The notes under the pieces: model-generated | Database searches by the model: none | The model's input: the letters and a program-made list of their open reading frames with translations, nothing else | What the model was told of the DNA's origin: nothing | Shown here: positions 1 to 8,627 of the stretch, piece after piece | Layout: every line of letters starts with the position of its first letter | How positions within the stretch are numbered: the stretch's first letter is position 1 | Assembly: GCA_036271555.1 (NCBI GenBank) | Contig: DATBAK010000049.1 | Span: 1-64,000, forward strand | From: Acidimicrobiia bacterium | GTDB lineage: Bacteria > Actinomycetota > Acidimicrobiia > IMCC26256 > PALSA-610 | Length of the DNA stretch: 64,000 nucleotides | Reading direction: 5' to 3' | Made by a program: the position numbers and the translations under genes

Positions 1-1035
1 GACCAGGCACGCGAGCGGCTCACGACGCTCGAGGTCGAAGCGTCGAAGCCCGACCTCTGGGACGACCCCGATCGCGCGCGCAAAGTAAGTGGTGAGCTGT
101 CTGTCGTGCGCGACGACGTAGACCTCGTCGACGCGCTCGAACGGCGCGTCGCCGACGCGCAGACGTTGTTCGACCTCGCGCGCGAAGAGAGTGACGAGTC
201 GCTCGAAGCCGAGATCGACTCCGAGCTCGCCGACCTGCGCGTCGCGCTCGACAAGCTCGAGCTGCGCGCGCTGTTCAGCGGCGAGCACGACGAGCGCGAC
301 GCGATCTGCGAAGTGCACTCCGGCGCGGGCGGAACCGACGCGCAGGACTGGGCCGACATGCTGCTGCGCATGTTCACGCGCTGGGCGCAGCAGAAGGGCT
401 TCGAGGTCGAGCTCGACGACCGCAGTGAGGGAACCGAGGCCGGCATCTCCGCGGCGACGTTCATCGTGAAGGGTCGCTACGCGTACGGCCTGTTGAGTGG
501 CGAGAAGGGTGTACACCGGCTCATCCGCATCTCGCCGTTCGACGCGAACGCGCGCCGGCAGACCGCGTTCGCGTCGCTCGACGCGGTGCCGGCGATCGAA
601 GAAGAAGAAGAACCCGAGATCGACCCGAAGGACCTGCGCATCGACTACTACCGGTCGTCGGGAGCGGGTGGTCAGCACGTGAACGTCACCGACAGCGCGG
701 TGCGGATCACGCATCTCCCGACCGGTGTCGTCGTGTCGTGCCAGAACGAACGCTCGCAGCTGCAGAACCGCGCGAAGGCGATGCAGATCCTCGCCGCACG
801 TCTGGCTGCGCGTCAGCGCGACGAACGGCGCAAGGAGTTGGAGGAGTTGTCGGGAGAGAAGCGCGACGTCGCGTTCGGGAGTCAGATCCGCACGTACACG
901 CTCGCGCCGTATCAGCTGGTGAAGGACGAGCGCACGCGCTACGAGACCGGCAACGTGCAGTCCGTGCTCGACGGCGATCTCGACGCGTTCATGACCGAGT
1001 TCCTGCAGTGGCGACGCCAGCACGACGGCGCATGA
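1..1035 (+). CDS. prfB: Peptide chain release factor 2 (5' end cut by window)
   Basis: Class I release factor that recognises UGA/UAA stop codons and triggers peptide release on the ribosome. The reading frame is open from base 1, so about 25-30 N-terminal residues are outside the window, including the position where many prfB genes carry a programmed +1 frameshift. Visible are the SPF codon-recognition motif (in ISPFDANARRQTAF) that marks RF2 rather than RF1, and the catalytic GGQ motif in SSGAGGQHVNVTDSA. 344 residues are present, about the expected remainder of a 365-370 residue protein. It is followed at 62 nt by ftsE, the usual actinobacterial order. Confidence 0.97.
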   Translation, partial: DQARERLTTLEVEASKPDLWDDPDRARKVSGELSVVRDDVDLVDALERRVADAQTLFDLAREESDESLEAEIDSELADLRVALDKLELRALFSGEHDERDAICEVHSGAGGTDAQDWADMLLRMFTRWAQQKGFEVELDDRSEGTEAGISAATFIVKGRYAYGLLSGEKGVHRLIRISPFDANARRQTAFASLDAVPAIEEEEEPEIDPKDLRIDYYRSSGAGGQHVNVTDSAVRITHLPTGVVVSCQNERSQLQNRAKAMQILAARLAARQRDERRKELEELSGEKRDVAFGSQIRTYTLAPYQLVKDERTRYETGNVQSVLDGDLDAFMTEFLQWRRQHDGA

Positions 1036-1097
1036 GCGACGCCTGAGAGCGCGGCAACTCGATTGAGGGGGTCGCGGTTGCTACCGTTGGCCAGCCC

Positions 1098-1784
1098 ATG
1101 ATCCGGTTCGAGAACGTTTCCAAGGTCTACAAAGCCGACGTCGTCGCCGTCCGAGACATCTCCGTCGAGGTGAACAAGGGCGAGTTCGTCTTCCTCGTCG
1201 GTCCGTCCGGATCGGGAAAGTCGACGCTGCTGAAGCTGCTGCTGCGCGACGAGTTCGCCAGCACCGGTCGGATCCTCGTCGCAGGACGCGACATCAGCCG
1301 GCTCGGTTCGTGGCGCATGCCGCAGTTGCGCCGCAACATCGGCTGTGTGTTCCAGGACTTCAAGCTGCTCCCGAACAAGACGGTGTACGAGAACGTCGCG
1401 TTCGCGCTCGAGGTCATCGGCCGTCCGCGCTCGGTCGTGCGCACGCAGGTGCCGCAGATCCTCGATCTCGTCGGCCTCGCGAAGAAGTCGCACAGCTTCC
1501 CGGGCGAGCTGTCCGGTGGTGAGCAGCAGCGCGTGTCGATCGCGCGCGCCTTCGTCAACCGCCCGCTCATCCTCCTCGCCGACGAGCCCACGGGGAACCT
1601 CGACCCTGCGACCACCGTCGGCATCATGCGTTTGCTCGATCGCATCAACCGCACCGGCACGACCGTCGTGATGGCGACGCACGATCAGCGCATCGTCGAC
1701 GCGATGCGCCGGCGCGTCATCGAGCTCGATCACGGCATGCTCGTGCGCGACCAGGCGCGTGGCGTCTACGGAGTCGGAACCTGA
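1098..1784 (+). CDS. ftsE: Cell division ATP-binding protein FtsE
   Basis: ATPase partner of FtsX in the divisome complex that activates peptidoglycan hydrolases. The 228 residues match the family length. Walker A is GPSGSGKST (about residues 35-43), the ABC signature is LSGGEQQR (about 138-145), and Walker B is LLADEP followed by a D-loop GNLDP. The ATG at 1098 is preceded by a TACCGT box at 1082-1087, a likely -10 element giving a very short leader. The stop codon at 1782-1784 is one base before the ftsX GTG, so the two are translationally coupled. Confidence 0.96.
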   Translation: MIRFENVSKVYKADVVAVRDISVEVNKGEFVFLVGPSGSGKSTLLKLLLRDEFASTGRILVAGRDISRLGSWRMPQLRRNIGCVFQDFKLLPNKTVYENVAFALEVIGRPRSVVRTQVPQILDLVGLAKKSHSFPGELSGGEQQRVSIARAFVNRPLILLADEPTGNLDPATTVGIMRLLDRINRTGTTVVMATHDQRIVDAMRRRVIELDHGMLVRDQARGVYGVGT

Positions 1785-1785
1785 C

Positions 1786-2667
1786 GTGAGTCGCCTGAAG
1801 TACTTCGTGCGCGAGACGCTCGTCTCGTTGCGTCGCAACGTCATGATGACGATCGCCGGCATCATGACCGTGTTCATCTCGCTGATGCTGTTCGGCGGCA
1901 TCCTCGTCGTCGTGCGCGCCGTCGATCACGGCACGTCGACCTGGCGCCACAACGTCGAGCTCGAAGTGTGGATGAACGTGAAGTCGACGCAACCCGAGAT
2001 CGACGCGATCCAGGCCGATCTCAAGGCCGACCCGCAGGTGAAGTCGACCCACTTCGTGAGCCACGAAGAAGCGTGGAAGATCTTCAAGCAGATCGAGCAC
2101 GACAACAAGACGCTGCTCGAGAGCGTCGGCCCGAACGACCTTCCGGTCTCGTTCCTCGTGGTGCCGACGGACGCGAAGTTCACGGCGCAGGTGGCGAGCC
2201 GCTTCATCGGCCGCAACGGCGTGCACGACGTCACGACGGCCGACAAGCAGGTGAAGGCGCTCCTCAACGGCATCCGCATCGTGCGCGACCTGTTCTTCGC
2301 GATGGCCGCGGTGTTGCTCGCGGCGTCGGTGTTCCTGATCGTGAACACGATCCGGCTCGCGACCTACGCGCGCAGACGCGAGATCGAGGTGATGAAGCTC
2401 GTCGGAGCTTCGAACTGGTTCGTGCGCGTGCCGTTCCTCGCGGAGGGCTTCGTGCAGGGCGCGATCGGCGCGGGCCTCGCGTTCGGCGGGGTGTACCTGC
2501 TCGAGTCGTGGCTCGGTGGCGTGCTGTCGCGCAGCCGCAACCTCTTCTCGACCTTCTACCTCACCTCGACCGACGCGCTCTCGATCGGCATCATCGTGCT
2601 GGTGATCGGCATCGCGATCGGAACCATCGGCTCGATGATCGGGATCCGCCGTTTCCTCGAGGCCTAA
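1786..2667 (+). CDS. ftsX: Cell division membrane protein FtsX
   Basis: Membrane partner of FtsE, 293 residues. A short cytoplasmic N-terminus with FVRETLVSLRRN leads into TM1 (MMTIAGIMTVFISLMLFGGI). An extracellular domain of about 120 residues follows, then three further hydrophobic segments in the FtsX permease domain. I chose the GTG at 1786 (MSRLKYFVRE...) over an in-frame ATG at 1759, because the latter overlaps ftsE and adds an atypical extension. In many actinobacteria smpB follows ftsX; here a hairpin region and a convergent peroxiredoxin follow instead. Confidence 0.95.
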   Translation: MSRLKYFVRETLVSLRRNVMMTIAGIMTVFISLMLFGGILVVVRAVDHGTSTWRHNVELEVWMNVKSTQPEIDAIQADLKADPQVKSTHFVSHEEAWKIFKQIEHDNKTLLESVGPNDLPVSFLVVPTDAKFTAQVASRFIGRNGVHDVTTADKQVKALLNGIRIVRDLFFAMAAVLLAASVFLIVNTIRLATYARRREIEVMKLVGASNWFVRVPFLAEGFVQGAIGAGLAFGGVYLLESWLGGVLSRSRNLFSTFYLTSTDALSIGIIVLVIGIAIGTIGSMIGIRRFLEA

Positions 2668-2674
2668 CTCTCTG

Positions 2675-2737
2675 GTCGCGCTCGCTGCGAGGCGGGATAC
2701 CCGCCTCGTGGGCGCTCGCCGCTCCTGACGCCTCAGC
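2675..2737 (-). repeat. Degraded copy of the 72-nt dispersed element
   Basis: The 3' flank of ftsX contains the block GGTCGCGCTCGCT, a perfect 9-bp hairpin (CGAGGCGGG at 2688-2696, CCCGCCTCG at 2700-2708), and then a GGGCGCTCGCCGCTCCTG block. Read on the minus strand this resembles the intergenic elements at 13609, 41020 and 54395. The string CCGCTCCTGACGCCTCAGCC at 2719-2738 recurs in reverse orientation at the 3' end of the P450 gene near 12234-12253. Homology is a judgement by eye. Confidence 0.45.
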
Positions 2738-2771
2738 CGACAGGCGCGTTCCGGTGGGAACGCGCCTGTCG
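2738..2771. terminator. Strong bidirectional hairpin between ftsX and peroxiredoxin
   Basis: A perfect 15-bp inverted repeat (CGACAGGCGCGTTCC at 2738-2752, GGAACGCGCCTGTCG at 2757-2771) with a GGTG loop. It lies between the convergent ends of ftsX (2667) and the peroxiredoxin gene (2788). There is no T tract on either side, so it would be a structured, non-canonical terminator or an mRNA 3'-end stabiliser serving both genes. Confidence 0.7.
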
Positions 2772-2787
2772 AACGCCGAGCGGGTGC

Positions 2788-3423
2788 TTACTTGTTGGGC
2801 TGCGGGGTGACGCGGAGGTAGGGCTTGAGCGCCTTCCAGCCCTTCGGGAACTTCGTCTTCGCGTCTTCGTCGGAGACGGTTCCGGCGATGATGACGTCGT
2901 CGCCGTCCTTCCAGTTCACCGGCGTCGACACGCTGTAGCCGGCGGTGAGCTGGAGCGAGTCGATGACCCGCAGGATCTCGTCGAAGTTCCGACCGGTGCT
3001 CGCCGGGTAGGTGATGATGAGCTTCACCTTCTTGTCGGGCCCGACGATGAACACGGAACGCACGGTGAGCGTGTCGTTCGCGTTCGGGTGGATCATGTCG
3101 TAGAGGTCGGCGACCTTGTGCTCGGGGTCGGCGATCAGCGGGAAGTTGAGCTTCGCGCCCTGCGTCTCTTCGATGTCGCCGGCCCAGCTCTTGTGCGAGT
3201 CGAGCGGGTCCACGCTCAGGCCGACGACCTTCGTGTTCCGCTTCTCGAACTCCGGCTTGAGCTTCGCCACCATGCCGAGCTCGGTCGTGCAGACCGGCGT
3301 GAAGTCCTTCGGGTGCGAGAACAGCACGCCCCAGCCGCTGCCGAGGTACTCGTGGAACTTGATCGTGCCTTCGGTGGTCTCGGCCGTGAAGTCCGGGGCC
3401 TCGTCGCCCAGTTGCAATGCCAT
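2788..3423 (-). CDS. 1-Cys peroxiredoxin (Prx6 type)
   Basis: Thiol peroxidase that reduces hydrogen peroxide and organic hydroperoxides. The peroxidatic site PxxxTxxC is visible as HPKDFTPVC with Cys45 in a PVCTTE motif. No other cysteine is present in the 211 residues, so this is a 1-Cys enzyme. Length and the C-terminal extension (from about residue 160, YSVSTPVNW...) fit the Prx6 family rather than 2-Cys AhpC. It is transcribed toward ftsX, from which it is separated by a long hairpin. No redox-regulator site was recognised upstream (3424-3559). Confidence 0.93.
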   Translation of the reverse strand: MALQLGDEAPDFTAETTEGTIKFHEYLGSGWGVLFSHPKDFTPVCTTELGMVAKLKPEFEKRNTKVVGLSVDPLDSHKSWAGDIEETQGAKLNFPLIADPEHKVADLYDMIHPNANDTLTVRSVFIVGPDKKVKLIITYPASTGRNFDEILRVIDSLQLTAGYSVSTPVNWKDGDDVIIAGTVSDEDAKTKFPKGWKALKPYLRVTPQPNK

Positions 3424-3559
3424 GAGACAGACCTCTTTCGCTGTGAGTTCGGGTCCGTTCCGGACGTGGCGCGCACATTAGACGGGCGCATCACGAAAAG
3501 CGACCCGGGGAGTCGGGATTACGACCGGCAACCGCGAGGCCGTCGATACGATTCCCGCG

Positions 3560-4858
3560 GTGCCGAGTCGACTGCGTCGTCTGACCGTCGACATCGAGCC
3601 GCTCCGCATCTCGCGCGACTTCCGGTTGCTCTGGTTCGGCGAGCTCATCTCGCAGACCGGCAGTCAGGTGACGACGGTCGCGCTCTTCGTGCAGGTCGAC
3701 CGGATCACGCATTCCGCCGCCGCGGTCGGGCTCATCGGGCTCGCGCAACTCCTGCCGATGATCGTCGCGTCGGTGCTCATCGGACCCGTGATCGACCGGC
3801 GCGATCGAAAACGGGTGCTCGTGGTCGCGCAGTTCGGCCTCGCGCTCTCGTCGGTGATCCTGCTCGTCGCCGCGTTCGGGCACGATCCCGCGCTGTGGGT
3901 GCTCTACAGCGCGGCGGCGCTCAATGGCGGTCTCGTCGCGGTCGCGATGCCGACGCGCTCCGCGATGACACCCGCGCTCGTGCCCTTCGACATGCTCGCG
4001 ACCGCGGCCGCGGTGAACCAGGTGATGTGGAACGTCGCCGCGATCGCGGGGCCCGCGCTCGGTGGTCTGATCGTCGCGCAGTTCGGCCTGACCTGGGCCT
4101 ACGGCTTCGACGTCGCGACCTACGGCTTCGCGATCGGCTTCGCGCTGTGCCTGCGACCCGCGCCACCGGAGCGGGCCGCGGCCGGCGAGCCCGAGGGTTG
4201 GGCCGCGATCAAGGAGGGTTTCGCGTACCTCAAGGGTCGCCGCGTCCTGCAGTCGATGTTCACGGTCGACCTCGTCGCGATGATCTTCGGCATGCCGCGG
4301 GCGCTGTTTCCACGGCTCGCGGTCGTGCAGTTCCACCGCGGCCCCGAGGTTGTCGGCCTGTTGTTCTCGGCGCTGTCGTTCGGGGCGCTGCTCGGCGCGC
4401 TCACCTCGGGCTGGGTCGGAACCGTGCGCCGGCCGGGCCGGGCGATCCTCGTCGCGGTGACGATCTGGGGACTCGCAGTGCTCGGATTCGGGCTCGCGGG
4501 TCGCAATCTCGCGCTCGCGTTCGGCTTCCTCGCGATCGCGGGTGCCGCCGACGTGATCTCCGCGGTGTTCCGCGGCTCGTCGCAACAGATCATCATTCCG
4601 GACTCGCTGCGCGGTCGCTTGAGCGCGCTCAACATCCTCGTGGTCGCGGGCGGCGCGCGACTCGGCGACTTCGAAGCGGGCATGGCGGGCTCGTTGCTCA
4701 CGCCGTTCGCCGCGGTCGTGAGTGGTGGGCTCCTGTGTCTCTTCGGCGTCGGCGTGATCGCCGCGGCCGTACCGGAGTTCGCGCGCTGGGACAAGCGCGA
4801 GCCCGCGCCCGCGCGTGCAACTGCAGTCCAATTGACGGGTCGTCGCGAGCGCGATTGA
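3560..4858 (+). CDS. MFS transporter, EntS/MFS_3-like exporter
   Basis: 432-residue membrane protein with about 12 hydrophobic segments. The cytoplasmic loop between TM2 and TM3 has DRRDRKR, the MFS motif A region, and the N-terminus (ISRDFRLLWFGELISQTGSQV) is typical of the EntS-like branch. The substrate cannot be told from the sequence. The GTG at 3560 is preceded by TACGAT (3547-3552) with a 7-nt gap, a leaderless promoter arrangement, and no Shine-Dalgarno is seen. A small DUF3052 gene follows at 9 nt and may be co-transcribed. Confidence 0.85.
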   Translation: MPSRLRRLTVDIEPLRISRDFRLLWFGELISQTGSQVTTVALFVQVDRITHSAAAVGLIGLAQLLPMIVASVLIGPVIDRRDRKRVLVVAQFGLALSSVILLVAAFGHDPALWVLYSAAALNGGLVAVAMPTRSAMTPALVPFDMLATAAAVNQVMWNVAAIAGPALGGLIVAQFGLTWAYGFDVATYGFAIGFALCLRPAPPERAAAGEPEGWAAIKEGFAYLKGRRVLQSMFTVDLVAMIFGMPRALFPRLAVVQFHRGPEVVGLLFSALSFGALLGALTSGWVGTVRRPGRAILVAVTIWGLAVLGFGLAGRNLALAFGFLAIAGAADVISAVFRGSSQQIIIPDSLRGRLSALNILVVAGGARLGDFEAGMAGSLLTPFAAVVSGGLLCLFGVGVIAAAVPEFARWDKREPAPARATAVQLTGRRERD

Positions 4859-4867
4859 CTCCGACCC

Positions 4868-5305
4868 GTGGCGGGGTACTCGGGGACAGTGCTGCCCAAG
4901 AAGCTTGGGATCACGGAAGGCGCGCGCGTCGCGCTCGTGAGCGCGCCGGACGGTTTCGAGCGCGAGCTCACGCCGTTGCCCGACGGCGTGCGACTCATGC
5001 GGGCGCCGCGCGCGAACCTCGACGTCGTTGTGTTCTTCGTGACACGACGCGCGGAGTTGACGCGCCGCTTCCCGCGTCTCGCGAAGACGTTGCACTGCGA
5101 CGGCGGCCTGTGGATCGCGTGGCCGAAGCGCACCGCGGGTGTCGTCACCGACCTGTGCGAGCGCGACGTACGCGAGGTCGGTCTCGCGGGTGGGCTCGTC
5201 GACAACAAGGTGTGCGCGGTCGACGACATGTGGTCGAGCCTGCGCTTCGTGTACCGGTTGTCGGACCGTCCGAAGTCGCGCACGCGACCACCGACGCGTC
5301 GATAG
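4868..5305 (+). CDS. DUF3052 family protein
   Basis: 145-residue soluble protein of an actinobacterial family of unknown function. The family pattern is recognisable: an N-terminal GYSGTVLPKKLGI segment, a central DVVVFFVTRRAEL strand-helix, a WIAWPK motif, and a C-terminal DNKVCAVDDMWSSLRFVYR block. No catalytic motif is evident. The GTG start lies 9 nt after the MFS stop codon, so it probably shares that transcript. Function unknown. Confidence 0.85.
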   Translation: MAGYSGTVLPKKLGITEGARVALVSAPDGFERELTPLPDGVRLMRAPRANLDVVVFFVTRRAELTRRFPRLAKTLHCDGGLWIAWPKRTAGVVTDLCERDVREVGLAGGLVDNKVCAVDDMWSSLRFVYRLSDRPKSRTRPPTRR

Positions 5306-5332
5306 CGCCGGCGCGCCGCTACCGTCGCGCGC

Positions 5333-6067
5333 ATGTGCGGACGGTACGTGTCGGTGTCGTCGCCGGCGCGGCTCGCCGAGGTGCTGCACGTCGACGAGGT
5401 CCGGGCCGACGACGCCGAGCCCGACTACAACGTCACGCCCCGGGCCGAGGTCCCGGTGGTCGCCGAGACCAAGGACCACCGGCGGGTGCTGGACCGGGTC
5501 CGCTGGGGGCTCGTGCCCAGCTGGGCCAAGGACGTCTCGGTCGGCGACCGCCTGATCAACGCCCGGGCCGACACCGTCGCCACCAAGCCGGCCTACCGCC
5601 GGGCCTTCGAGCGCCGGCGCTGCCTCATGCCGGCCGACGGCTTCTACGAGTGGCGCGCGGTTCCCGGCCAGAAGGTGAAGCAGCCGTACTTCATCGCGCG
5701 CGCCGATCGTGAGCCGATGGTGTTCGCGGGGCTGTACGAGGTGTGGCGCGATCGGTCGGACCCGGACGCGGAGTGGATGCGCACGTGCGCGCTCATCACC
5801 ACGGACGCGAACGAGAAGCTCGCGCCGATCCACGACCGCATGCCCGTCGTGTTGCCCGAGGACGCGTGGGGGGAGTGGCTCGATCCCGAGAACCGCGACA
5901 CCGAGTCGCTGCACGACCTGCTCGTGCCCGCGCCGAGCGACGAGTTCATCGCGTATCCGATCTCGCGTCTCGTCAACAAACCCGAGAACCAGGGACCCGA
6001 GTTGCTCGAGCCCGTCGACGAATCGGAGTCGAGCGAAGCCGACGACGCGCAACCGAGACTGTTGTGA
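5333..6067 (+). CDS. SOS response-associated peptidase, SRAP (YedK/HMCES family)
   Basis: Protein of the family that covalently shields abasic sites in single-stranded DNA through a thiazolidine link formed by Cys2. Visible residues are the invariant Cys2 (MCGRY), NVTPR, the WGLVPSWAK block, INARADT, the GFYEWR glutamate, and the HDRMPV histidine. Length is 244 residues, with a usual C-terminal tail. The ATG at 5333 is fixed by the Cys2 requirement and has TACCGT (5320-5325) 7 nt upstream, so it is probably leaderless. No LexA-type operator was recognised. Confidence 0.94.
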   Translation: MCGRYVSVSSPARLAEVLHVDEVRADDAEPDYNVTPRAEVPVVAETKDHRRVLDRVRWGLVPSWAKDVSVGDRLINARADTVATKPAYRRAFERRRCLMPADGFYEWRAVPGQKVKQPYFIARADREPMVFAGLYEVWRDRSDPDAEWMRTCALITTDANEKLAPIHDRMPVVLPEDAWGEWLDPENRDTESLHDLLVPAPSDEFIAYPISRLVNKPENQGPELLEPVDESESSEADDAQPRLL

Positions 6068-6164
6068 TTGGTTCCCGCGAGAGCGCGCGCGGAGCGAGCA
6101 GCGCGACCTCGGTCGGGGGCCGAGGCGTCGGCGAGGGCGATGCTTGCGAGCCCGACCAGAAGAC

Positions 6165-6779
6165 TCAAACGTCGAGCGCGCTACGCAAGACGTCGATGAC
6201 GTGCTCGCGGCGCGCCGCGAGCGCGTCGGGCGACATCGCGTCGTCGTCGAGCAGACCGCCGATCAGCGGCGCGTCGGAGACGTACGACAGCACCGCGCCG
6301 TAGCCGGTGAGCAGCAACTGGCGCGCGTCGTAGCGACGCAGCCGGCCCGCGTCCATCTCGCGCTCGAGGAAGCGCGCACCGCGATCGAACAACGGCTTCA
6401 GCAGGTCGGTGAGCTCGCGGTCGAGCACGGGTCCACCCTCGAGCGCCTCACGGCGCGCGAGCCGCACGAAGTCCGGGTGCTCCTCGAAGAACGTGAACGC
6501 GGCGCGCAGCACCTGCTCGACCTGCGGCCAGCCCTCACGCGGACCCGACGTCGCGTCCTCGACGAGCGCGGCCCAGTCGGCGAAGGCGTCGACGAGCACC
6601 TCGCGATACAGCGCCTTCTTCGACGGGAAGTGGTGCAGGAGGCTCGGCCGGCGGATGCCGACCTCGTCGGCGATGTCGGTGAGGCTGGTGCCGCTGTAGC
6701 CGTGCCCGGCGAAGCGGGCGCGCGCCACGAGAAGGATCTGCTCGCGAGTGCTCGGACCCCCCTGTGCCAGCGCGGCCAT
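6165..6779 (-). CDS. TetR-family regulator, divergent from a desaturase
   Basis: 204-residue TetR-type repressor. The N-terminal helix-turn-helix is clear ([47 protein letters not shown]), and the C-terminal domain is ligand-binding. It is transcribed away from the fatty-acid desaturase at 6877, the classic arrangement for a repressor controlling that gene. Its own promoter seems leaderless: TAGCCT (reverse complement of 6787-6792) ends 7 nt before the ATG. The natural ligand may be an acyl-CoA, by analogy with other desaturase-linked TetR proteins; that is inference. Confidence 0.9.
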   Translation of the reverse strand: MAALAQGGPSTREQILLVARARFAGHGYSGTSLTDIADEVGIRRPSLLHHFPSKKALYREVLVDAFADWAALVEDATSGPREGWPQVEQVLRAAFTFFEEHPDFVRLARREALEGGPVLDRELTDLLKPLFDRGARFLEREMDAGRLRRYDARQLLLTGYGAVLSYVSDAPLIGGLLDDDAMSPDALAARREHVIDVLRSALDV

Positions 6780-6842
6780 GGCGGGCAGGCTACGCCCTCC
6801 GGCGGGGCCCTCCGGCGCGAAATCCCTGGTGGCGGACTGCTA

Positions 6843-6858
6843 CCTACTGGTCCGTAGG
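6843..6858. promoter_or_regulatory. Candidate TetR operator in the desaturase promoter
   Basis: Inverted repeat CCTAC-TGGTCC-GTAGG between the divergent tetR and desaturase genes. It falls in the spacer upstream of TACAGT (6862-6867), a likely -10 box for the desaturase, so bound repressor would block that promoter. Confidence 0.5.
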
Positions 6859-6876
6859 CTGTACAGTCGGCGGGCG

Positions 6877-7635
6877 ATGCACCTGCTGACCAGCCTCATT
6901 CTGCCTGCGCTCGTCTTCGCCTTCCTCGTCACGGAGCTCACGATCCTGGCGACCACGGTGTACCTCCATCGGGGCCTGAGCCACCGTGCGCTCTCGATCA
7001 AGCCCGCCGCCGCGCTGCCGTTCCGGTTCCTGCTCTGGATCAGCACCGGCATGCGACCGCGCGAGTGGGTCGCGGTGCACCGCAAGCACCACGCCGCGAC
7101 CGACACGGTCGACGATCCGCACAGCCCGATCGTCCACGGTTTCTGGCGCGTGCAACTCGGCAACGTCGGGCTCTACAAGAAGGTCGCCGGCGACGAGGTC
7201 GCGGTGAAGCGATACGCGCGCGACCTTCCCGCCGACGGTCTCGACCGCGCGCTGTTCGACCACTCGCTGCTCGGCCTCGGGATCGGCATCGTGATCGCGA
7301 TGCTCATCACGAGCGCGCTCGGCTTCGGTTGGCAGGTCGGGCTGCTCGGTGCGGGTCTGCACGCGTTGATGTACGTGATGCTGTCGGGCGCCATCAACGC
7401 CGTCGGGCACACCTACGGTCGACGTCCGCAGGAGAACTCCGCGACGAACGGCCAGATGCTCGCGCTCGTCACTGCGGGCGAGGGTCTGCACAACAACCAC
7501 CACGCGGCGCCCACGTCGGCGACGTTCGCGCTGCATGGTGAGTTCGATCCCGCGTGGATCGTGATCCGCGTGATGCGTCGCCTCGGTCTCGCGTCGGTGC
7601 GACTCGAAGAGCCGAAGCTCAAGCAGGTCGCGTAG
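6877..7635 (+). CDS. Membrane fatty-acid (acyl-CoA) desaturase
   Basis: Di-iron membrane desaturase that introduces a double bond into acyl chains. All three histidine boxes are present: HRGLSH (31-36), HRKHH (68-72) and HNNHH (205-209). Two hydrophobic hairpins lie between them. The 252 residues are short for the family but complete. I chose the ATG at 6877 (MHLLTSLILPAL...); an in-frame ATG at 6748 would run through the divergent promoter. The adjacent TetR gene and palindrome suggest control of membrane fluidity. Confidence 0.9.
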   Translation: MHLLTSLILPALVFAFLVTELTILATTVYLHRGLSHRALSIKPAAALPFRFLLWISTGMRPREWVAVHRKHHAATDTVDDPHSPIVHGFWRVQLGNVGLYKKVAGDEVAVKRYARDLPADGLDRALFDHSLLGLGIGIVIAMLITSALGFGWQVGLLGAGLHALMYVMLSGAINAVGHTYGRRPQENSATNGQMLALVTAGEGLHNNHHAAPTSATFALHGEFDPAWIVIRVMRRLGLASVRLEEPKLKQVA

Positions 7636-7645
7636 TCCGCGCCTC

Positions 7646-8605
7646 TCAGCGGTTCGCGGGTGCGAGCGCGCGCATCGTCGCGCGTGCCTGATCGGGTGGC
7701 GCGAGGATCGCGGGCGCGGGTGTCGTCACGCCCGCCGCGACGTAGCGATCGACGTGGTCGCGGATCTGCTCGGGTGAGCCCCAGATGATGAGGTCGTCGA
7801 CGAGCTCGTCGGGAATCGCGGCGGTCGCCTTGTCGCGCTCGCCCTTCTGCCAGAAGTCCCACATGTCGCGCAGCATCTCGCCGCGCCCGAGCCAGTCGTG
7901 GAAGGCCGCATAGACGGGCACGTTCAGGTACTGCGCGATCGCGCGGCGACCGACGAGGCGCACGAGGTCGCGGTCCTCCGTCGGCAGCACGAACAGGCGG
8001 GCGACGATCTCCTTGCCCGCGCCGACGTGGGGGACGACCGTCTTCACGTCGTTCGCGGAGAGCCAGTTGATGATCGCACCGTCGCCTTCACGGCCGGCGA
8101 GCCGCAACATCTGCGGGCGGAGCGCGGCCACGAGGATCGGGGGCTGCTCGTCGAGCTTGATGAGCAGCCGGAAGCCGCGTACGCGGAAGGTCTCGTACTC
8201 CTCGTCGACCTTCTCGCCCTTCAGCGCGCGGCGCAGGAAGCGGATCGTGTCGCGCACGCGCTGATACGGCTTCTCGAACGCGATGTCGTTCCAGCGCTCG
8301 ACGATGACGTTCGACGACGCGCCGATGCCGACCGCGAAACGTCCGGGCGCGGCCTGGCACAGCGACGCGATCTGCGACGCGAGCGTGTGCGGGCCGCGCG
8401 TGTAGACGGGGATGATCGCGGTCCCGAGTCGCAGCGTCGGTGTCCACGCAGCCGCGAGCGCGAGCGGCGTGAACGCGTCGGCGCCGCCCGACTCGGCCGA
8501 CCAGAGATCCGTGTAGCCGAGGTCGGCCGCTTCCTCGTACCACTCTCGATGTTCCGACAGCGGCACGCCGTCGAACGGAACCGTGATTCCCCAACGTGAA
8601 GCCAT
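7646..8605 (-). CDS. LLM-class (F420-dependent type) oxidoreductase
   Basis: Luciferase-like TIM-barrel flavin oxidoreductase of 319 residues. Visible family blocks are EEAADLGYTDLWSAE, LRLGTAIIPVYTRGPHTLA, GRFAVGIGASS and a C-terminal GSPEQIRDHVDRYVAAGV. Such proteins in actinobacteria mostly use coenzyme F420, but cofactor choice cannot be proven here. The start is either 8605 (MASRWGITVP, chosen) or 8614 (MAAMASRW). It lies 22 nt behind the thioesterase gene and is probably in one operon with it and the sulfatase. Confidence 0.85.
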   Translation of the reverse strand: MASRWGITVPFDGVPLSEHREWYEEAADLGYTDLWSAESGGADAFTPLALAAAWTPTLRLGTAIIPVYTRGPHTLASQIASLCQAAPGRFAVGIGASSNVIVERWNDIAFEKPYQRVRDTIRFLRRALKGEKVDEEYETFRVRGFRLLIKLDEQPPILVAALRPQMLRLAGREGDGAIINWLSANDVKTVVPHVGAGKEIVARLFVLPTEDRDLVRLVGRRAIAQYLNVPVYAAFHDWLGRGEMLRDMWDFWQKGERDKATAAIPDELVDDLIIWGSPEQIRDHVDRYVAAGVTTPAPAILAPPDQARATMRALAPANR

Positions 8606-8627
8606 GGCCGCCATTCTGCTCGCGTCG

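Noticed and set aside
1-105. Programmed frameshift site of prfB
   Set aside because: The visible frame is continuous from base 1. The usual frameshift position would be upstream of the window, so nothing can be said.
3491-6052. Very long antisense open frame opposite the MFS, DUF3052 and SRAP genes
   Set aside because: It mirrors the third-position G+C bias of real genes on the other strand, and its product is Arg/Glu/Asp-rich with no domain. Similar antisense frames at 23698-26391, 38485-40998 and 58439-60571 were rejected for the same reason.
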